From Flavobacterium endoglycinae (GTDB taxonomy: Bacteria; Bacteroidota; Bacteroidia; Flavobacteriales; Flavobacteriaceae): 64,000 nt of DNA. Shown one piece after another: positions 25,905-35,393 of this stretch; the first letter of the stretch is position 1, and the number at the start of each line of letters is the position of its first letter. The stretch is from the NCBI RefSeq assembly GCF_017352115.1, contig NZ_CP071448.1, forward strand, positions 2,441,001 to 2,505,000, written 5' to 3'. Under the pieces are notes generated by a model that was not told the DNA's origin, did no database searches, and was given only the letters and a program-made list of their open reading frames with translations. The translations under genes were made by a program, and so were the position numbers.

Positions 25905-26897
25905 ATGGTCAAGATTGGCAACATAGAATTACCCGAATTTCCTTTATTACTCGCACCGATGGAAGACGTTAGTGATCCGCCGTTTCGCAGATTATGCAAA
26001 GCGCACGGAGCTGATATGATGTACTCTGAATTTATTTCATCTGAAGGATTGATTCGTGACGCTATAAAAAGCCGTATGAAGCTGGATATTTTTGATTACG
26101 AACGTCCGGTTGGAATTCAGATTTTTGGTGGTGACGAAGAAGCGATGGAAATGTCTTCTAAAATTGTTTCTACCGTAAAACCAGATTTAGTGGACATTAA
26201 TTTTGGATGTCCGGTAAAAAAAGTAGTCTGTAGAGGTGCTGGTGCTGGAGTTTTAAAAGATGTGGATTTGATGGTTCGTTTAACCAAAGCCGTTATCAAA
26301 GGAACTGATTTACCGGTTACGGTAAAAACGCGTTTAGGCTGGGATGAAAATTCAATTAATATTGACGAAGTGGCAGAAAGACTTCAGGATATTGGAGTTC
26401 AGGCTTTAACGATTCACGCTAGAACTCGTGCCCAAATGTACAAAGGCCATTCTGACTGGTCGCACATTGCACGTGTCAAAAACAACCCAAGAATTACGAT
26501 GCCTATTTTCGGAAACGGCGATATAGATAGTCCGGAAAAAGCATTACAATATAAAAACGAATACGGAATTGACGGTATCATGATTGGTCGTGCCGCGATT
26601 GGTTATCCGTGGATTTTTAACGAAATAAAACACTATTTTAAAACTGGAGAGCACTTACCTGCTCCAACGGTTATTGATCGTGTTGAAGCAGCCAGAAATC
26701 ATTTAAAATGGTCTATGGAATGGAAAGGTGAGCGTTTAGGAATTGTTGAAATGCGTCGTCATTATACCAATTATTTCAAAGGAATTCATTCGTTTAAAGA
26801 ATTCAAACAAAAATTAGTAACCACTGACGCACCCGAAGATTTATTCGCCATCATGAAAGAAATCGAGCAGGTTTACGCAGGATATGAGTTTGTTTAA
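25905..26897 (+). CDS. dusB: tRNA-dihydrouridine synthase B
   Basis: A 330-residue FMN enzyme that reduces uridine in tRNA to dihydrouridine using NADPH. The family start LLAPMEDVSDPPFRR, the DINFGCPVKKVVCRGAGA segment (second Cys is the catalytic proton donor) and the FMN-phosphate motif IFGNGDI and GIMIGRAAIG are all present. I choose ATG 25905 rather than the longer frame from about 25806, because the promoter lies inside that extension. Monocistronic: own promoter and a strong terminator at 26906. It marks the end of the pigment region. Confidence 0.92.
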   Translation: MVKIGNIELPEFPLLLAPMEDVSDPPFRRLCKAHGADMMYSEFISSEGLIRDAIKSRMKLDIFDYERPVGIQIFGGDEEAMEMSSKIVSTVKPDLVDINFGCPVKKVVCRGAGAGVLKDVDLMVRLTKAVIKGTDLPVTVKTRLGWDENSINIDEVAERLQDIGVQALTIHARTRAQMYKGHSDWSHIARVKNNPRITMPIFGNGDIDSPEKALQYKNEYGIDGIMIGRAAIGYPWIFNEIKHYFKTGEHLPAPTVIDRVEAARNHLKWSMEWKGERLGIVEMRRHYTNYFKGIHSFKEFKQKLVTTDAPEDLFAIMKEIEQVYAGYEFV

Positions 26898-26905
26898 AAC
26901 ATAAA

Positions 26906-26933
26906 AAAAGCCCTTCAATATTGAAGGGCTTTT
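26906..26933. terminator. Bidirectional terminator between dusB and the MATE gene
   Basis: A perfect 14-bp inverted repeat, AAAAGCCCTTCAAT against ATTGAAGGGCTTTT, with A-rich sequence on the left and T-rich on the right. It lies 9 bp after the dusB stop and 8 bp before the end of the convergent MATE gene, so it serves both. Confidence 0.9.
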
Positions 26934-26940
26934 ACTTTAT

Positions 26941-28368
26941 TTATACTTGTACTCTCTTCCACTTTCCTCTTTTATAGAAAAAGATTCCAGCTAAAGTGAT
27001 GGCGGTTTCAGCAACTGGAATAGCAATAAAAACTCCTGTTGGTCCCATATTAAAATGTTTTGCTAATACAAATGCAAGCGGAATCTGGAATAACCAAAAA
27101 CCAAAGAAATTAATTCCAGTTGGTGTCCAGGTATCTCCTGCTCCGTTAAACGTATTAATGAGAACCATTCCAATTCCGTAGAAAATAAATCCGATGCTCA
27201 TGATCTGTAATGCTTCGATTGCAACGGTTTTTACCAATTCATCATTCGTGAAAAATGAAATAATATATTGTCCGAAACCTAAGGTAATAATCATGATCGA
27301 AGCCATGAAAATCACATTGTATCGTGCCGTTGTATACACTGATTTTTCGGCACGTTCTATTTGTTTGGCACCTAAATTCTGTCCAACTAAAGTCGCCGCA
27401 GCATTACTCAAGCCCCAAGCGGGAAGAATGAAAAACATCATAATTCTCAAAGCTGTTTGATATCCTGCCGAACCATGATCGCCTCCAGTTGTGGCTACTA
27501 ATTGTGCCAAGAAAATCCAGCTGCAAGATGCAATTACAAATTGTAAAATTCCTGGAGCTGCAATTTTTACTAAAGCTTTTATCTGCGTGAAATCTGGAGC
27601 GAAATAAGGAATTTTGATTTTTAAAATTCCATTTCCAAAAAACAGATGATATACTTGGTAGATAACTCCAATACTTCTTCCGATTGTAGTTGCCAAAGCT
27701 GCCCCAATTAATCCGAAGGCAGGAATTGGTCCAAAACCATTAATTAAAATTGGGCATAAAATAATATTACAGATATTCGCAATCCAAAGACTTTTCATCG
27801 CGATTGCTGCATTTCCTGCTCCGCGGAAAATTCCGTTTATCAAGAATAAAAGCATAATACACAAACTAGAACCAATCATAATCTGTGTAAATCGGTAACC
27901 ATGTTCAGCTGATTCTACTGAGGAACCCATTAAAATCAAAATATCTTTTGCATAAATAATTCCGAAAATGCTCAATAGACTATTAACGGCAAATGCAATA
28001 ATTATGGCTTGCATTCCTGCTTTTGCGGCAGCGATAGGATCTTTTTCACCAATTCTTCTGGCTACAACTGCTGTGGCCGCCATACTCATCCCGATGGCAA
28101 GCGAATAAATAACGGTCAATACAGATTCGGTTAAACCAACCGTTTGAATGGCGAAACTACTGTGCTCTAAATGTCCAACAAAATACAAATCGACTAATGC
28201 AAAAACCGATTCCATCATCATTTCCAAAACCATTGGAATGGCCAATAGAATTACAGCTTTTTTTATACTTCCAGAAGTATAATCAAATGATTCATCGCCT
28301 TTTAAGGCTTGTTTTAAAGTAGTGAAAATTTTTGAAAATAAACTTTTCTTTATAGTTGTTTCTGTCAT
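26941..28368 (-). CDS. MATE family efflux transporter
   Basis: A 475-residue, 12-helix membrane protein of the multidrug and toxin extrusion family (NorM/DinF side): IKKAVILLAIPMVLEMMMESVFALVD is the first helix with family pattern, and a second half repeats it (ALVKIAAPGILQFVIAS). It exchanges Na+ or H+ for cationic drugs or lipidic products. I prefer the ATG at 28368 (MTETTIKK) to the upstream one at 28413, since the extra 15 residues look like leader. Single gene on the - strand, followed by the shared terminator. Substrate unknown; proximity to pigment genes is probably incidental. Confidence 0.9.
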   Translation of the reverse strand: MTETTIKKSLFSKIFTTLKQALKGDESFDYTSGSIKKAVILLAIPMVLEMMMESVFALVDLYFVGHLEHSSFAIQTVGLTESVLTVIYSLAIGMSMAATAVVARRIGEKDPIAAAKAGMQAIIIAFAVNSLLSIFGIIYAKDILILMGSSVESAEHGYRFTQIMIGSSLCIMLLFLINGIFRGAGNAAIAMKSLWIANICNIILCPILINGFGPIPAFGLIGAALATTIGRSIGVIYQVYHLFFGNGILKIKIPYFAPDFTQIKALVKIAAPGILQFVIASCSWIFLAQLVATTGGDHGSAGYQTALRIMMFFILPAWGLSNAAATLVGQNLGAKQIERAEKSVYTTARYNVIFMASIMIITLGFGQYIISFFTNDELVKTVAIEALQIMSIGFIFYGIGMVLINTFNGAGDTWTPTGINFFGFWLFQIPLAFVLAKHFNMGPTGVFIAIPVAETAITLAGIFFYKRGKWKRVQV

Positions 28369-28539
28369 GGTATTTTTAGGATAAATGATAAAATGGTTCA
28401 GATATTTTTTCAATCTGAACTAAAAAAGTAAACGTAAGTATCCTAATTATTCTAAAAAATAAAATAGGATTAGGCAGAAACAATCATATACTGTAGATTT
28501 TTAAGACGGTAAATATAGGTAATATTTTTAAAGAAGAAA

Positions 28540-29739
28540 TTAATCTAATAATTTTTTACTTACACGACTGCTTGCAATAAGCGAAGCGATAAAGCCAAGA
28601 GAAATAATTGTTGCCATCACAATCAGGACATTTTCGGTTGTAAAAACTACCGGATACGCAAGGGTTGGTGTAATCATGATTAGTTCATACTTTTGCTGAA
28701 GTGCGATTAATATTACTCCATAATAAAGTCCGATTAATCCACCAATGACACTCAATAAAGTTCCTTGAAGTATGAATATTTTACGAAGACTGCTTACTTC
28801 TGTGCCAAGACTAAAAAGGGTTTTTAGATTTCCTTTCTTTTCTAAAATCATCATAATTAATGCTCCAATCAAATTAAAAAGAGCTACAATAATTACGAGT
28901 GTAAAGATTAGGTACACCGCAATATTCTCGGTGTTAAGCATTTTATACAAAGACTCATTAAGCTGTGCTCTGTTTTTTAAGGTCACTTTATTATTGAAAA
29001 TCTTTTTCAATTGCGTGTTAACGGCATTTTCATCTGCATTTTCTTTTAGATGAAATTCGATTCCCGAAATCTGATTGGGTTTGTACATCAATAATTCTTG
29101 TGTCAATCCTAAATCAGCAAACACATATTTTGAATCTAATTCTTCGCTGATCGAATAGATTCCAACCGGAAGAACATCTGTTTTATTAAAAGCTTCTTCG
29201 GGATTTTCAATGGCACCTTTTCCAGGTTTTGGTGCAAAAACCTGAAGTGGATTTTCGAAATCCAAAATTCCCATCGAGAAATCTTGTGCAATTCCATATC
29301 CAATAACTACCTGATAAGAATCTGGTTTGAGCCATTGTCCGTTAAAAAGTTTTACCTTGATATTATTTACAACTGGGTAAAGACTGTCGACGCCTTTTAA
29401 ATAGGTAACATGTTGTTTGTCTTTAAATAAAAACAAAACTCGTTCTTCAATAATTTTGGTGTAAGACACTACACCGTTTATATTTTTTATCTGTTTTTCT
29501 TGTTCTGGTGAAATGAAAAATGATTTACCATAAGTACTAGTCATTTTCAAATCAGGATCAATCTCATTTGTAAACGAAAGACTAAAAACTTTTAATCCGC
29601 TAAAAACAGAAAGAACCACAAACAAAGCCATTGTACCAACAATGATTCCCAGACTGGCAATCAAATTGATGATATTGATAGCGTTATTTTTACTTAAGCT
29701 AAAAAGATAACGTTTGGCTATGTAAAGTGGGAAATTCAA
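28540..29739 (-). CDS. LolC/LolE-like FtsX-family ABC transporter permease
   Basis: A 399-residue protein with the MacB/FtsX topology: one N-terminal helix after AKRYLFSLSKNNAINIINLIASLGI, a periplasmic domain (about 45-265), then three helices (about 270-390). The start sequence FPLYIAKRYLF is typical of LolC/LolE permeases that release lipoproteins from the inner membrane. The ATPase partner is not adjacent. It begins 1 bp after the end of rbfA and is co-transcribed with it. A lipoprotein-sorting role is the family inference. Confidence 0.87.
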   Translation of the reverse strand: MNFPLYIAKRYLFSLSKNNAINIINLIASLGIIVGTMALFVVLSVFSGLKVFSLSFTNEIDPDLKMTSTYGKSFFISPEQEKQIKNINGVVSYTKIIEERVLFLFKDKQHVTYLKGVDSLYPVVNNIKVKLFNGQWLKPDSYQVVIGYGIAQDFSMGILDFENPLQVFAPKPGKGAIENPEEAFNKTDVLPVGIYSISEELDSKYVFADLGLTQELLMYKPNQISGIEFHLKENADENAVNTQLKKIFNNKVTLKNRAQLNESLYKMLNTENIAVYLIFTLVIIVALFNLIGALIMMILEKKGNLKTLFSLGTEVSSLRKIFILQGTLLSVIGGLIGLYYGVILIALQQKYELIMITPTLAYPVVFTTENVLIVMATIISLGFIASLIASSRVSKKLLD

Positions 29740-29740
29740 A

Positions 29741-30133
29741 TTATGATTTTCTTCTTTTTTCTAAAAGATCACGATTCTCTATTGGGTTTTCTTTTCCTGA
29801 CAAGGCGTTGTCAATTTTTTCGATGTAATCTAACGAATCATCGATAAAGAAAACTAGATTTGGTACACGACGTAATTGTAAACGAACACGTTGTGACAAA
29901 TCGTGTTTTATTAAGGTTGTATTGGATTTTATTGCCTCTAAAGTTTCTTTTGCTTTTTCTTGAGGAAAAATACTTAAATATACTGTTGCCACAGATAAAT
30001 CTGTTGTTACGCTTACTTTGGATACCGAAATTACCAAATTACTAATTCCGTTTTTTCTCACTTCACCTTGCAGGATATCAACCAAATCTTTTTGGATTAC
30101 ACTGCCTATTTTTTTCTGTCTATTTGTTTCCAT
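29741..30133 (-). CDS. rbfA: Ribosome-binding factor A
   Basis: A 130-residue KH-like protein that binds the 30S subunit and assists 16S rRNA 5' end maturation. Family signature: start with RQKKIGSVIQKDLVDIL, ISVSKVSVTTDLSVATVYLS, and RVRLQLRRVPNLVFFIDDSLDY. Length matches the family. The start codon lies only about 5 bp from the -7 box of a good Bacteroidota promoter, so the transcript may be leaderless or nearly so. Followed at once by the LolC/E-like gene. Confidence 0.93.
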   Translation of the reverse strand: METNRQKKIGSVIQKDLVDILQGEVRKNGISNLVISVSKVSVTTDLSVATVYLSIFPQEKAKETLEAIKSNTTLIKHDLSQRVRLQLRRVPNLVFFIDDSLDYIEKIDNALSGKENPIENRDLLEKRRKS

Positions 30134-30137
30134 ACTG

Positions 30138-30168
30138 CAAAAATACTATTTTAAATTCATTCCCTGCA
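30138..30168 (-). promoter_or_regulatory. Bacteroidota-type promoter of rbfA
   Basis: On the - strand TTG (30168-30166) and TATTTTTG (30145-30138) are 20 bp apart, close to consensus. The predicted start of transcription falls on or next to the rbfA ATG at 30133, implying a leaderless message. Confidence 0.65.
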
Positions 30169-30327
30169 ATTTCAAATTAACTAAAGGATTATTCTTAAAA
30201 TTACTATTTCTTTTTATCATAGATTCATTTATATATCTGTTTTTTATTTCATTTAAATGCTGATAAAGATCATATGATTTAGAGGTATTATTCTACAAAT
30301 TTGATATGAATATAAAACGTATCTATT

Positions 30328-30747
30328 ATGAAAAAAAGAGAACCAATTAGTCACATCATGACTAAAAGCGTGGTGACAGTAAATCAAAATGATGATTTAA
30401 CAAAAGTAGTAGAAAAACTAAAATCCAATTCTATTCGACATCTTCCCGTGGTAAACGGAAAAAAAGTAGTGGGAATTATAAGCCGAACTGATATTAACCG
30501 ACTTACTTTTGGTGCTTTGTTTGACGGACAGGAAGGTAGCGATGAAGCGGTTTTAAAAATGTTAACCATTCCTCAGGTTATGACGGCAAAACCTAAAACG
30601 GTTTCATCAAATACGATTATCAAGGATTTGGCCGAAATTTTTTCGAAAGAAGAATTTCATGCTTTACCAGTTGTAGATAACGACGAATTACAAGGAATCG
30701 TAACAACAACAGATGTGATTCGATATTTCTTAGAACAATACGATTAA
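30328..30747 (+). CDS. CBS domain protein
   Basis: A 139-residue protein made of two CBS domains: HIMTKSVVTVNQNDDL...LPVVNGKKVVGIISRTDI and VMTAKPKTVSSNTI...LPVVDNDELQGIVTTTDVIRYF. CBS pairs bind adenine nucleotides and act as energy or ligand sensors. No catalytic domain is attached, as in many small bacterial CBS proteins. Lies between divergent rbfA and convergent envC-like genes with its own terminator, so it is probably a single-gene transcript. The partner is unknown. Confidence 0.9.
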   Translation: MKKREPISHIMTKSVVTVNQNDDLTKVVEKLKSNSIRHLPVVNGKKVVGIISRTDINRLTFGALFDGQEGSDEAVLKMLTIPQVMTAKPKTVSSNTIIKDLAEIFSKEEFHALPVVDNDELQGIVTTTDVIRYFLEQYD

Positions 30748-30780
30748 TAAAAAAGGGACTTTAAAGTCCCTTTTTTATTA
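30745..30780. terminator. Bidirectional terminator shared by the CBS and EnvC-like genes
   Basis: An uninterrupted 36-base palindrome (18-bp arms) centred at 30762/30763, with core GGGACTTTAAAGTCCC and flanking A and T runs. The stop codons of both convergent genes (TAA ending 30747, and the - strand TAA at 30780-30778) lie inside its arms, a very economical arrangement. Confidence 0.9.
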
Positions 30781-32031
30781 TCTATTCTGAAGCCAGTTTT
30801 CAGGATCTGTATTCGTTGTATTTTGAAGAATCAAAAATTTGATTACGGTTTTTCCTGTATCTCCGCTTGTTCTTACTTTTCCAATGTTTTGTTTGATCGT
30901 TACTTTTTCTCCTTTGCTTACAAATACTTTACTTAAGTTTTGGTAAACACTAAAGTAATCTCCATGCTGAATCATCACTACTGTATTCACTGGCGATAAT
31001 ACCATGACACTAAATACTTCTCCCGCAAAAACCGCTCTTGCATTTGCTCCATCTTCCGTTGTAATCTCAACACCTGAGTTGTGAACAGAAATTGAAGGAT
31101 ATAATGGATGCGGCTGATCTCCATATCCTAAAGAGATAAATCCTTTTTCTACGGGCCATGGAAGTCTTCCTTTATTGGCTTTAAAATCGGCGGCTAGAAC
31201 TTTATCTTCCGGAGTCATTACGATTTTAGAAGATGAAACTGGTGTTTTTGGAGCTGTCGATCCTGGATTTTCTTTTGCTTTTTCGAGTGCTGCTTTTCTG
31301 TTTGCTTCAGCAATTGCTTCACGAATTAAACGATCAATTTGTCTGTCGATTCTTTTTGATTCGCTTTGTTTCGATCTAATATCAGAGGCAATTTTATTTT
31401 TGTCTTTTTTAAGCGAGTTAACCAGTTTTTGCTGTTCTTTTTTCTCTACTTCTAAAGTAGCACGTTCTTTTTGATTTTCGGCAATAATCTTTTTCTTAAC
31501 CTGTCTTTGTCCGTCAAGTTTTTTATTGTAATCAACTAATTCTGCTGATTTTGACTGAATTTCCAAACCTTGGTTTTTTCTGAAATTCGTATATTGCTTA
31601 AGGTATTGTGCTCTTTTATAAGCTTGTAAAAAACTTTCAGAAGATAAAATGAACATTGCTCTACTCTGCTCTGAACGGCTTTTGTAGGATTTCAAAATCA
31701 TTTTGGCATAATCTTCTTTGAGTATAGCCAGCTCTTTTTTAAGTTTATTAACCTTTACTTGATTAATATACATATCGTTGCTCAATACTTTTTCCTGCTT
31801 AGCGGTTGTATTAATCAGTTTCTCTTTAAGTTTAATTTTATTCGCCTGAATTAAATATTCGTTTACAGCTGATTTTTCTTTTTTTCTAACCGACTGTAAC
31901 ATTTTTTCATTGTCTTTAATTTCCTGAAGAATCTGGGCTTTACGCTGTTCCAGTTTTTCTTGCTGTGAATCCTGCGCCCACACAAATGTAGTGGCGCAAA
32001 CAAAAATTAGGCTTAGGAGATATTTTGGCAT
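30778..32031 (-). CDS. EnvC-like murein hydrolase activator (coiled coil plus degenerate LytM domain)
   Basis: A 417-residue secreted protein. Signal peptide YLLSLIFVCATTFVWAQ; residues about 25-260 form long coiled coils (EKLEQRKAQILQEIKDNEKM and later RSKQSESKRIDRQIDRL); residues about 295-415 are a LytM/M23 domain. The metal ligands are degraded: the usual HxGxD site reads HNSGVEI and the second His motif reads HGDYFSVYQNL. Such EnvC-type proteins do not cut peptidoglycan but activate amidases at the septum. Acts in the periplasm on the FtsEX/amidase system. A possible -7 box is at 32051-32058. Downstream member of the DUF4292/TPR gene row. Confidence 0.88.
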   Translation of the reverse strand: MPKYLLSLIFVCATTFVWAQDSQQEKLEQRKAQILQEIKDNEKMLQSVRKKEKSAVNEYLIQANKIKLKEKLINTTAKQEKVLSNDMYINQVKVNKLKKELAILKEDYAKMILKSYKSRSEQSRAMFILSSESFLQAYKRAQYLKQYTNFRKNQGLEIQSKSAELVDYNKKLDGQRQVKKKIIAENQKERATLEVEKKEQQKLVNSLKKDKNKIASDIRSKQSESKRIDRQIDRLIREAIAEANRKAALEKAKENPGSTAPKTPVSSSKIVMTPEDKVLAADFKANKGRLPWPVEKGFISLGYGDQPHPLYPSISVHNSGVEITTEDGANARAVFAGEVFSVMVLSPVNTVVMIQHGDYFSVYQNLSKVFVSKGEKVTIKQNIGKVRTSGDTGKTVIKFLILQNTTNTDPENWLQNR

Positions 32032-32050
32032 CTTTCTATTTTTCTTTTTG

Positions 32051-32058
32051 CAAATTTA
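32051..32058 (-). promoter_or_regulatory. Possible -7 promoter box upstream of the EnvC-like gene
   Basis: TAAATTTG on the - strand fits TAnnTTTG and lies 20 bp before the ATG, overlapping the end of the DUF4292 gene. No good TTG box is found at the right distance, so this is weak. Confidence 0.35.
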
Positions 32059-32841
32059 CTTAATTTGAACCTTTTTATAACCGCTTGGTACGCTGTAAGG
32101 AAAAGAAAGTTCTTCGTTAAATGAAATATTATTGTAATTCAGATTAATATTGGTTGTTCCTTTTGGCTGCACTGCATTAATTGTCAATGCAGTTGGGATT
32201 GTTCCTTGACTGAATGTTTTAGCATCTGAATAATTGATTTCTAATTTTCTATTTTCAGATGGCTGTGAAATTTCTTCTTTCTGTACTAAATATTTTTCAG
32301 GATCTAAGTAAAATGCTTTTTTAATGTTTTGGTCTTTTTCATCTTCTAAACGGAAAAGATTCTCAACAATTGTCTGTGTATATTTACCTTCTCTTAAATC
32401 ATCAAATGCTTCACCAATTAATAAGTTTTGAACTTTAGTATAATCTAAATCTGTACCTAGCCATTTACTTAAACTGCTAAAATCACCTTCGTAATAAGTA
32501 CTGTTTATTTTTTCGTAATAACTTACTGCTGTTGGAGTTATCAGCGCTTTAGCCATCGTAATTCCCAAGAATCGAACGCTGATTAGAATTTGTTTGTCTT
32601 TCTCAATTCTAATTTCGGCAGTAACATTCTGACTTTGTTTTTCATCAACATATTTTGCGCTGGCTTTAATATATAGTGTCGAAAAATCTAACTTGTTTAC
32701 GTAATGTTTTTCAATTGCTTTATTGTCTTTTTTCGTGACAACTTCTGTCGTTGTATTGTTACTGTTCTGGACAGCAACTGCCTTTGATTTGCATGAGATC
32801 ACAAAAACGGACATCAATGCTATTATTATATATTTTTTCAT
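32056..32841 (-). CDS. DUF4292 family lipoprotein
   Basis: A 261-residue lipoprotein with signal IIIALMSVFVISC (Cys17) and a mature part matching the Bacteroidota DUF4292 family, which resembles LolA/LolB-like half barrels: KYVDEKQSQNVTAEIRIEKDKQILISVRFLGITMAKALIT is a typical segment. Probably outer-membrane or periplasm-facing and involved in envelope assembly; the biochemical role is not established. Located between a TPR protein (12 bp) and the EnvC-like gene (24 bp), an arrangement I recognise as common in Flavobacteriia. Confidence 0.85.
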   Translation of the reverse strand: MKKYIIIALMSVFVISCKSKAVAVQNSNNTTTEVVTKKDNKAIEKHYVNKLDFSTLYIKASAKYVDEKQSQNVTAEIRIEKDKQILISVRFLGITMAKALITPTAVSYYEKINSTYYEGDFSSLSKWLGTDLDYTKVQNLLIGEAFDDLREGKYTQTIVENLFRLEDEKDQNIKKAFYLDPEKYLVQKEEISQPSENRKLEINYSDAKTFSQGTIPTALTINAVQPKGTTNINLNYNNISFNEELSFPYSVPSGYKKVQIK

Positions 32842-32853
32842 TTTAATTTCTCC

Positions 32854-34203
32854 TTATTTCTTTTGTTTCAATAATTCATTTGCTTTCAAAAAGTATTCCT
32901 CTTTTTTCTTAGCGTCTCCCAATCCATTGTAAGCTTCTCCTAATTGAATATTAAAATTAGCTTCTAATTTTTTATCGTCAACTACATAATCAAGTCCCAT
33001 TTCTAAAACAGTTTTTGCATTTTTAAACTGCTGTAATTGATTGCTTCCCAATCCAGCATAATAATAAAATTGTGGCTGGCTCGGATAAATTTCAATCATT
33101 GTCATTGCTCGTTTTGTCATTGGAGCAAATTGTTTTGCCTGAGTATACGCTTCTAGCAAAAGCAGATTGGTTTCGCGATCTGTATCTGAATTTGCAATTA
33201 AATCTTTTTCATAATATTTAATGGCATTCTCAAACTGACCTTTGCTATGATAAAATTTTCCAATTTCTTTGGCAACATCAACATTTTTATCATTATCAAA
33301 ATAAGAAATCGCTTTTTCTAAAGCTGGTGCATACTGCGGATTTTTATTCGTATAAATCAAAAATTCATTTAAAGTACGATGTTTAATTTTAGAATCAATT
33401 TTTGAACTTGCCAAAATTATATTCATCGACTTAATCGCTTTATCAGCCTGATTGGAATCTAAATAGGTTTTGAATAAACTTACTTGTCCCCATTCAGAAT
33501 CTGGAATTTCTTTTGCCAGTTGTTTGGCAACATCTAAAGCTTTATCTGATTGATCTGATTTTGAATATAAAAAAATCAGATTTACATAATTTGATTCTTC
33601 TTTTGGATTCTTTTTAATCTGGTCAATCAAAACTGAAATTTCAGCATTCTGGTATTTCCCCTGCGATAAAATCTGGCTTTTGTACATTTCACGATCTGAT
33701 GATTTTCCGAATTTATCATTCATCTCGTTTATGGCAACTAATGCTTTATCGTATTGATTTGTGATCATATATAACGAAATTAAATCGTCTTTATATTCTT
33801 CATCAAAAACAATAATTTTCTGAATTGTTTCTATCGCCAGCGGATAGTTTTTGGTTTCGTAACTTACATCGTAAATTCCTAACCAGTACCATTTGTTTTT
33901 GGGATCTAATTGTGTGGCTTTTTCAAAAGAATCATTTGCATTTTGATATTGTTTTAAAGCCAGATAATTTTTCCCCAATTCGAAATAAGCAACAGCATCA
34001 TTAGGTTTTAGTTTGATACATTTTTCTAATGACACGATAGCTTTATCGTAATTTTCGATTCCTTTTTGTTTTAAGGATTCATAAAAAGCATCCTGATAAT
34101 CATCTGGCGCCAAAGCAATATCTTCCGGTTCTGTTTGTGAAAAAACAGAAACCGAATTACCCAAAAGCGCAAAAAATAAAAATATCAGTATGCTTTTTTT
34201 CAT
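32854..34203 (-). CDS. Secreted tetratricopeptide repeat protein
   Basis: A 449-residue protein with signal peptide (LIFLFFALLGNSVSVFSQ) and at least eight TPR-like helix pairs, for example AYFELGKNYLALKQYQNANDS, WLGIYDVSYETKNYPLAIET and AIKYYEKDLIANSDT. Periplasmic scaffold for protein-protein contacts. It precedes the DUF4292 and EnvC-like genes, with 12 and then 24 bp spacing, so these three are probably one operon with roles at the cell envelope. No enzymatic motif. Confidence 0.88.
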   Translation of the reverse strand: MKKSILIFLFFALLGNSVSVFSQTEPEDIALAPDDYQDAFYESLKQKGIENYDKAIVSLEKCIKLKPNDAVAYFELGKNYLALKQYQNANDSFEKATQLDPKNKWYWLGIYDVSYETKNYPLAIETIQKIIVFDEEYKDDLISLYMITNQYDKALVAINEMNDKFGKSSDREMYKSQILSQGKYQNAEISVLIDQIKKNPKEESNYVNLIFLYSKSDQSDKALDVAKQLAKEIPDSEWGQVSLFKTYLDSNQADKAIKSMNIILASSKIDSKIKHRTLNEFLIYTNKNPQYAPALEKAISYFDNDKNVDVAKEIGKFYHSKGQFENAIKYYEKDLIANSDTDRETNLLLLEAYTQAKQFAPMTKRAMTMIEIYPSQPQFYYYAGLGSNQLQQFKNAKTVLEMGLDYVVDDKKLEANFNIQLGEAYNGLGDAKKKEEYFLKANELLKQKK

Positions 34204-34252
34204 CTTTTATTTTATTTCATTTTTACAGAAAAAATGAATTTGTTTTTTGTAT

Positions 34253-35269
34253 TTATTCTAAAACTGAGTAGTCACCAATGCTTATACTGGTAAATTTACC
34301 ATCATAACTTACGTGGTTTCCAATCATTGCATTATCTAAGTTAGCATTTTTTATTTGAGAATAAGTCTGTATTAAGCTATTTTTAATACTACTGTCACTT
34401 ACATGACATCCTTTTCCAATTGAAACATTTGGTCCAATTGTGGTGTTTTTCAACACAACATTTTCTCCAATAAAACATGGCGGGATAATCGTTGAGTTAT
34501 CTAATGTAACGTTTTGGTCTATCAAATGTTCTCCGTCATTATGTAAAAAACCTAACATTCTTGAGTTGGTTTCCACTGTAACATCTTTGTTTCCGCAATC
34601 CATCCATTCATCAACGCTTCCGGTTTTGAAAACTTTTCCGTTGGCCATCATTGCTTTGATTCCATCGTTGATTTGGTATTCACCTCCGTTTTGAATGTTA
34701 TTATCTAAAACACCTTGAAGCTCTTTTTTCAAATCGCCAACTTCTTTGAAATAGTAAATCCCGATAACGGCTAAATCACTCACGAATTCTTTTGGTTTTT
34801 CAACCAATTCAATAATTTCATTATTCTGATTTAGTTTTACCACTCCAAAAGCTTCCGGCTGATCTACTTGTTTTACCCAGATTACAGCATCTGCTGAAGG
34901 ATCTAATTCAAAATCAGCTCTTATTAAAGTATCTGCGTAAGCAATAACTGCAGGTCCTGACAAAGAATCTTTAGCACACATAATAGCGTGTCCAGTTCCT
35001 AAAGGCAAATCTTGACGGTAAATAGAAGCCTTTGCTCCTAATCCTTTTGCTAAATCTTGAAGACTTGCAACCAAATCAGCACCAAAAAAAGCTTCATCGC
35101 CTAAAATAAAAGCAACTTCTTCAATTGGTTCTTTTAATATTTTAGCAATATCTTCTACTAAACGGTGAACTATAGATTTTCCAGCAACAGGAATTAATGG
35201 TTTTGGAACTGTTAAAGTATGAGGACGCAGTCTCGATCCGCGGCCTGCCATTGGGACGATTATTTTCAT
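34253..35269 (-). CDS. Sugar-phosphate nucleotidyltransferase
   Basis: A 338-residue enzyme of the NTP-transferase family: VPMAGRGSRLRPHTLTVPKPLIPVAGK (nucleotide-binding signature), QDLPLGTGHAIMCA and AYADTLI for the metal site, then a C-terminal left-handed beta helix (residues about 245-338, hexapeptide pattern IIPPCFIGENVVLKNTTIGPNVSIG). It makes NDP-sugar from NTP and sugar 1-phosphate (glucose- or mannose-1-phosphate type; the sugar is not readable). Feeds envelope polysaccharide synthesis, fitting the flippase three genes upstream on the same strand. Confidence 0.88.
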   Translation of the reverse strand: MKIIVPMAGRGSRLRPHTLTVPKPLIPVAGKSIVHRLVEDIAKILKEPIEEVAFILGDEAFFGADLVASLQDLAKGLGAKASIYRQDLPLGTGHAIMCAKDSLSGPAVIAYADTLIRADFELDPSADAVIWVKQVDQPEAFGVVKLNQNNEIIELVEKPKEFVSDLAVIGIYYFKEVGDLKKELQGVLDNNIQNGGEYQINDGIKAMMANGKVFKTGSVDEWMDCGNKDVTVETNSRMLGFLHNDGEHLIDQNVTLDNSTIIPPCFIGENVVLKNTTIGPNVSIGKGCHVSDSSIKNSLIQTYSQIKNANLDNAMIGNHVSYDGKFTSISIGDYSVLE

Positions 35270-35393
35270 GTAATAAATATTTAATGTGTGAAGATTTAAA
35301 AATCTTCTGTTTGGTTAGTTCAAGTTTTAATTTATAAAATCAAGAGAAAATGCTACAGTAAAACTGAAAACTGTGACTGTAACTGAAAAACTT

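Noticed and set aside
26941-28368. MATE gene as part of the flexirubin exporter set
   Set aside because: It lies beyond dusB and its terminator, on the other strand; no link to the pigment genes other than distance.
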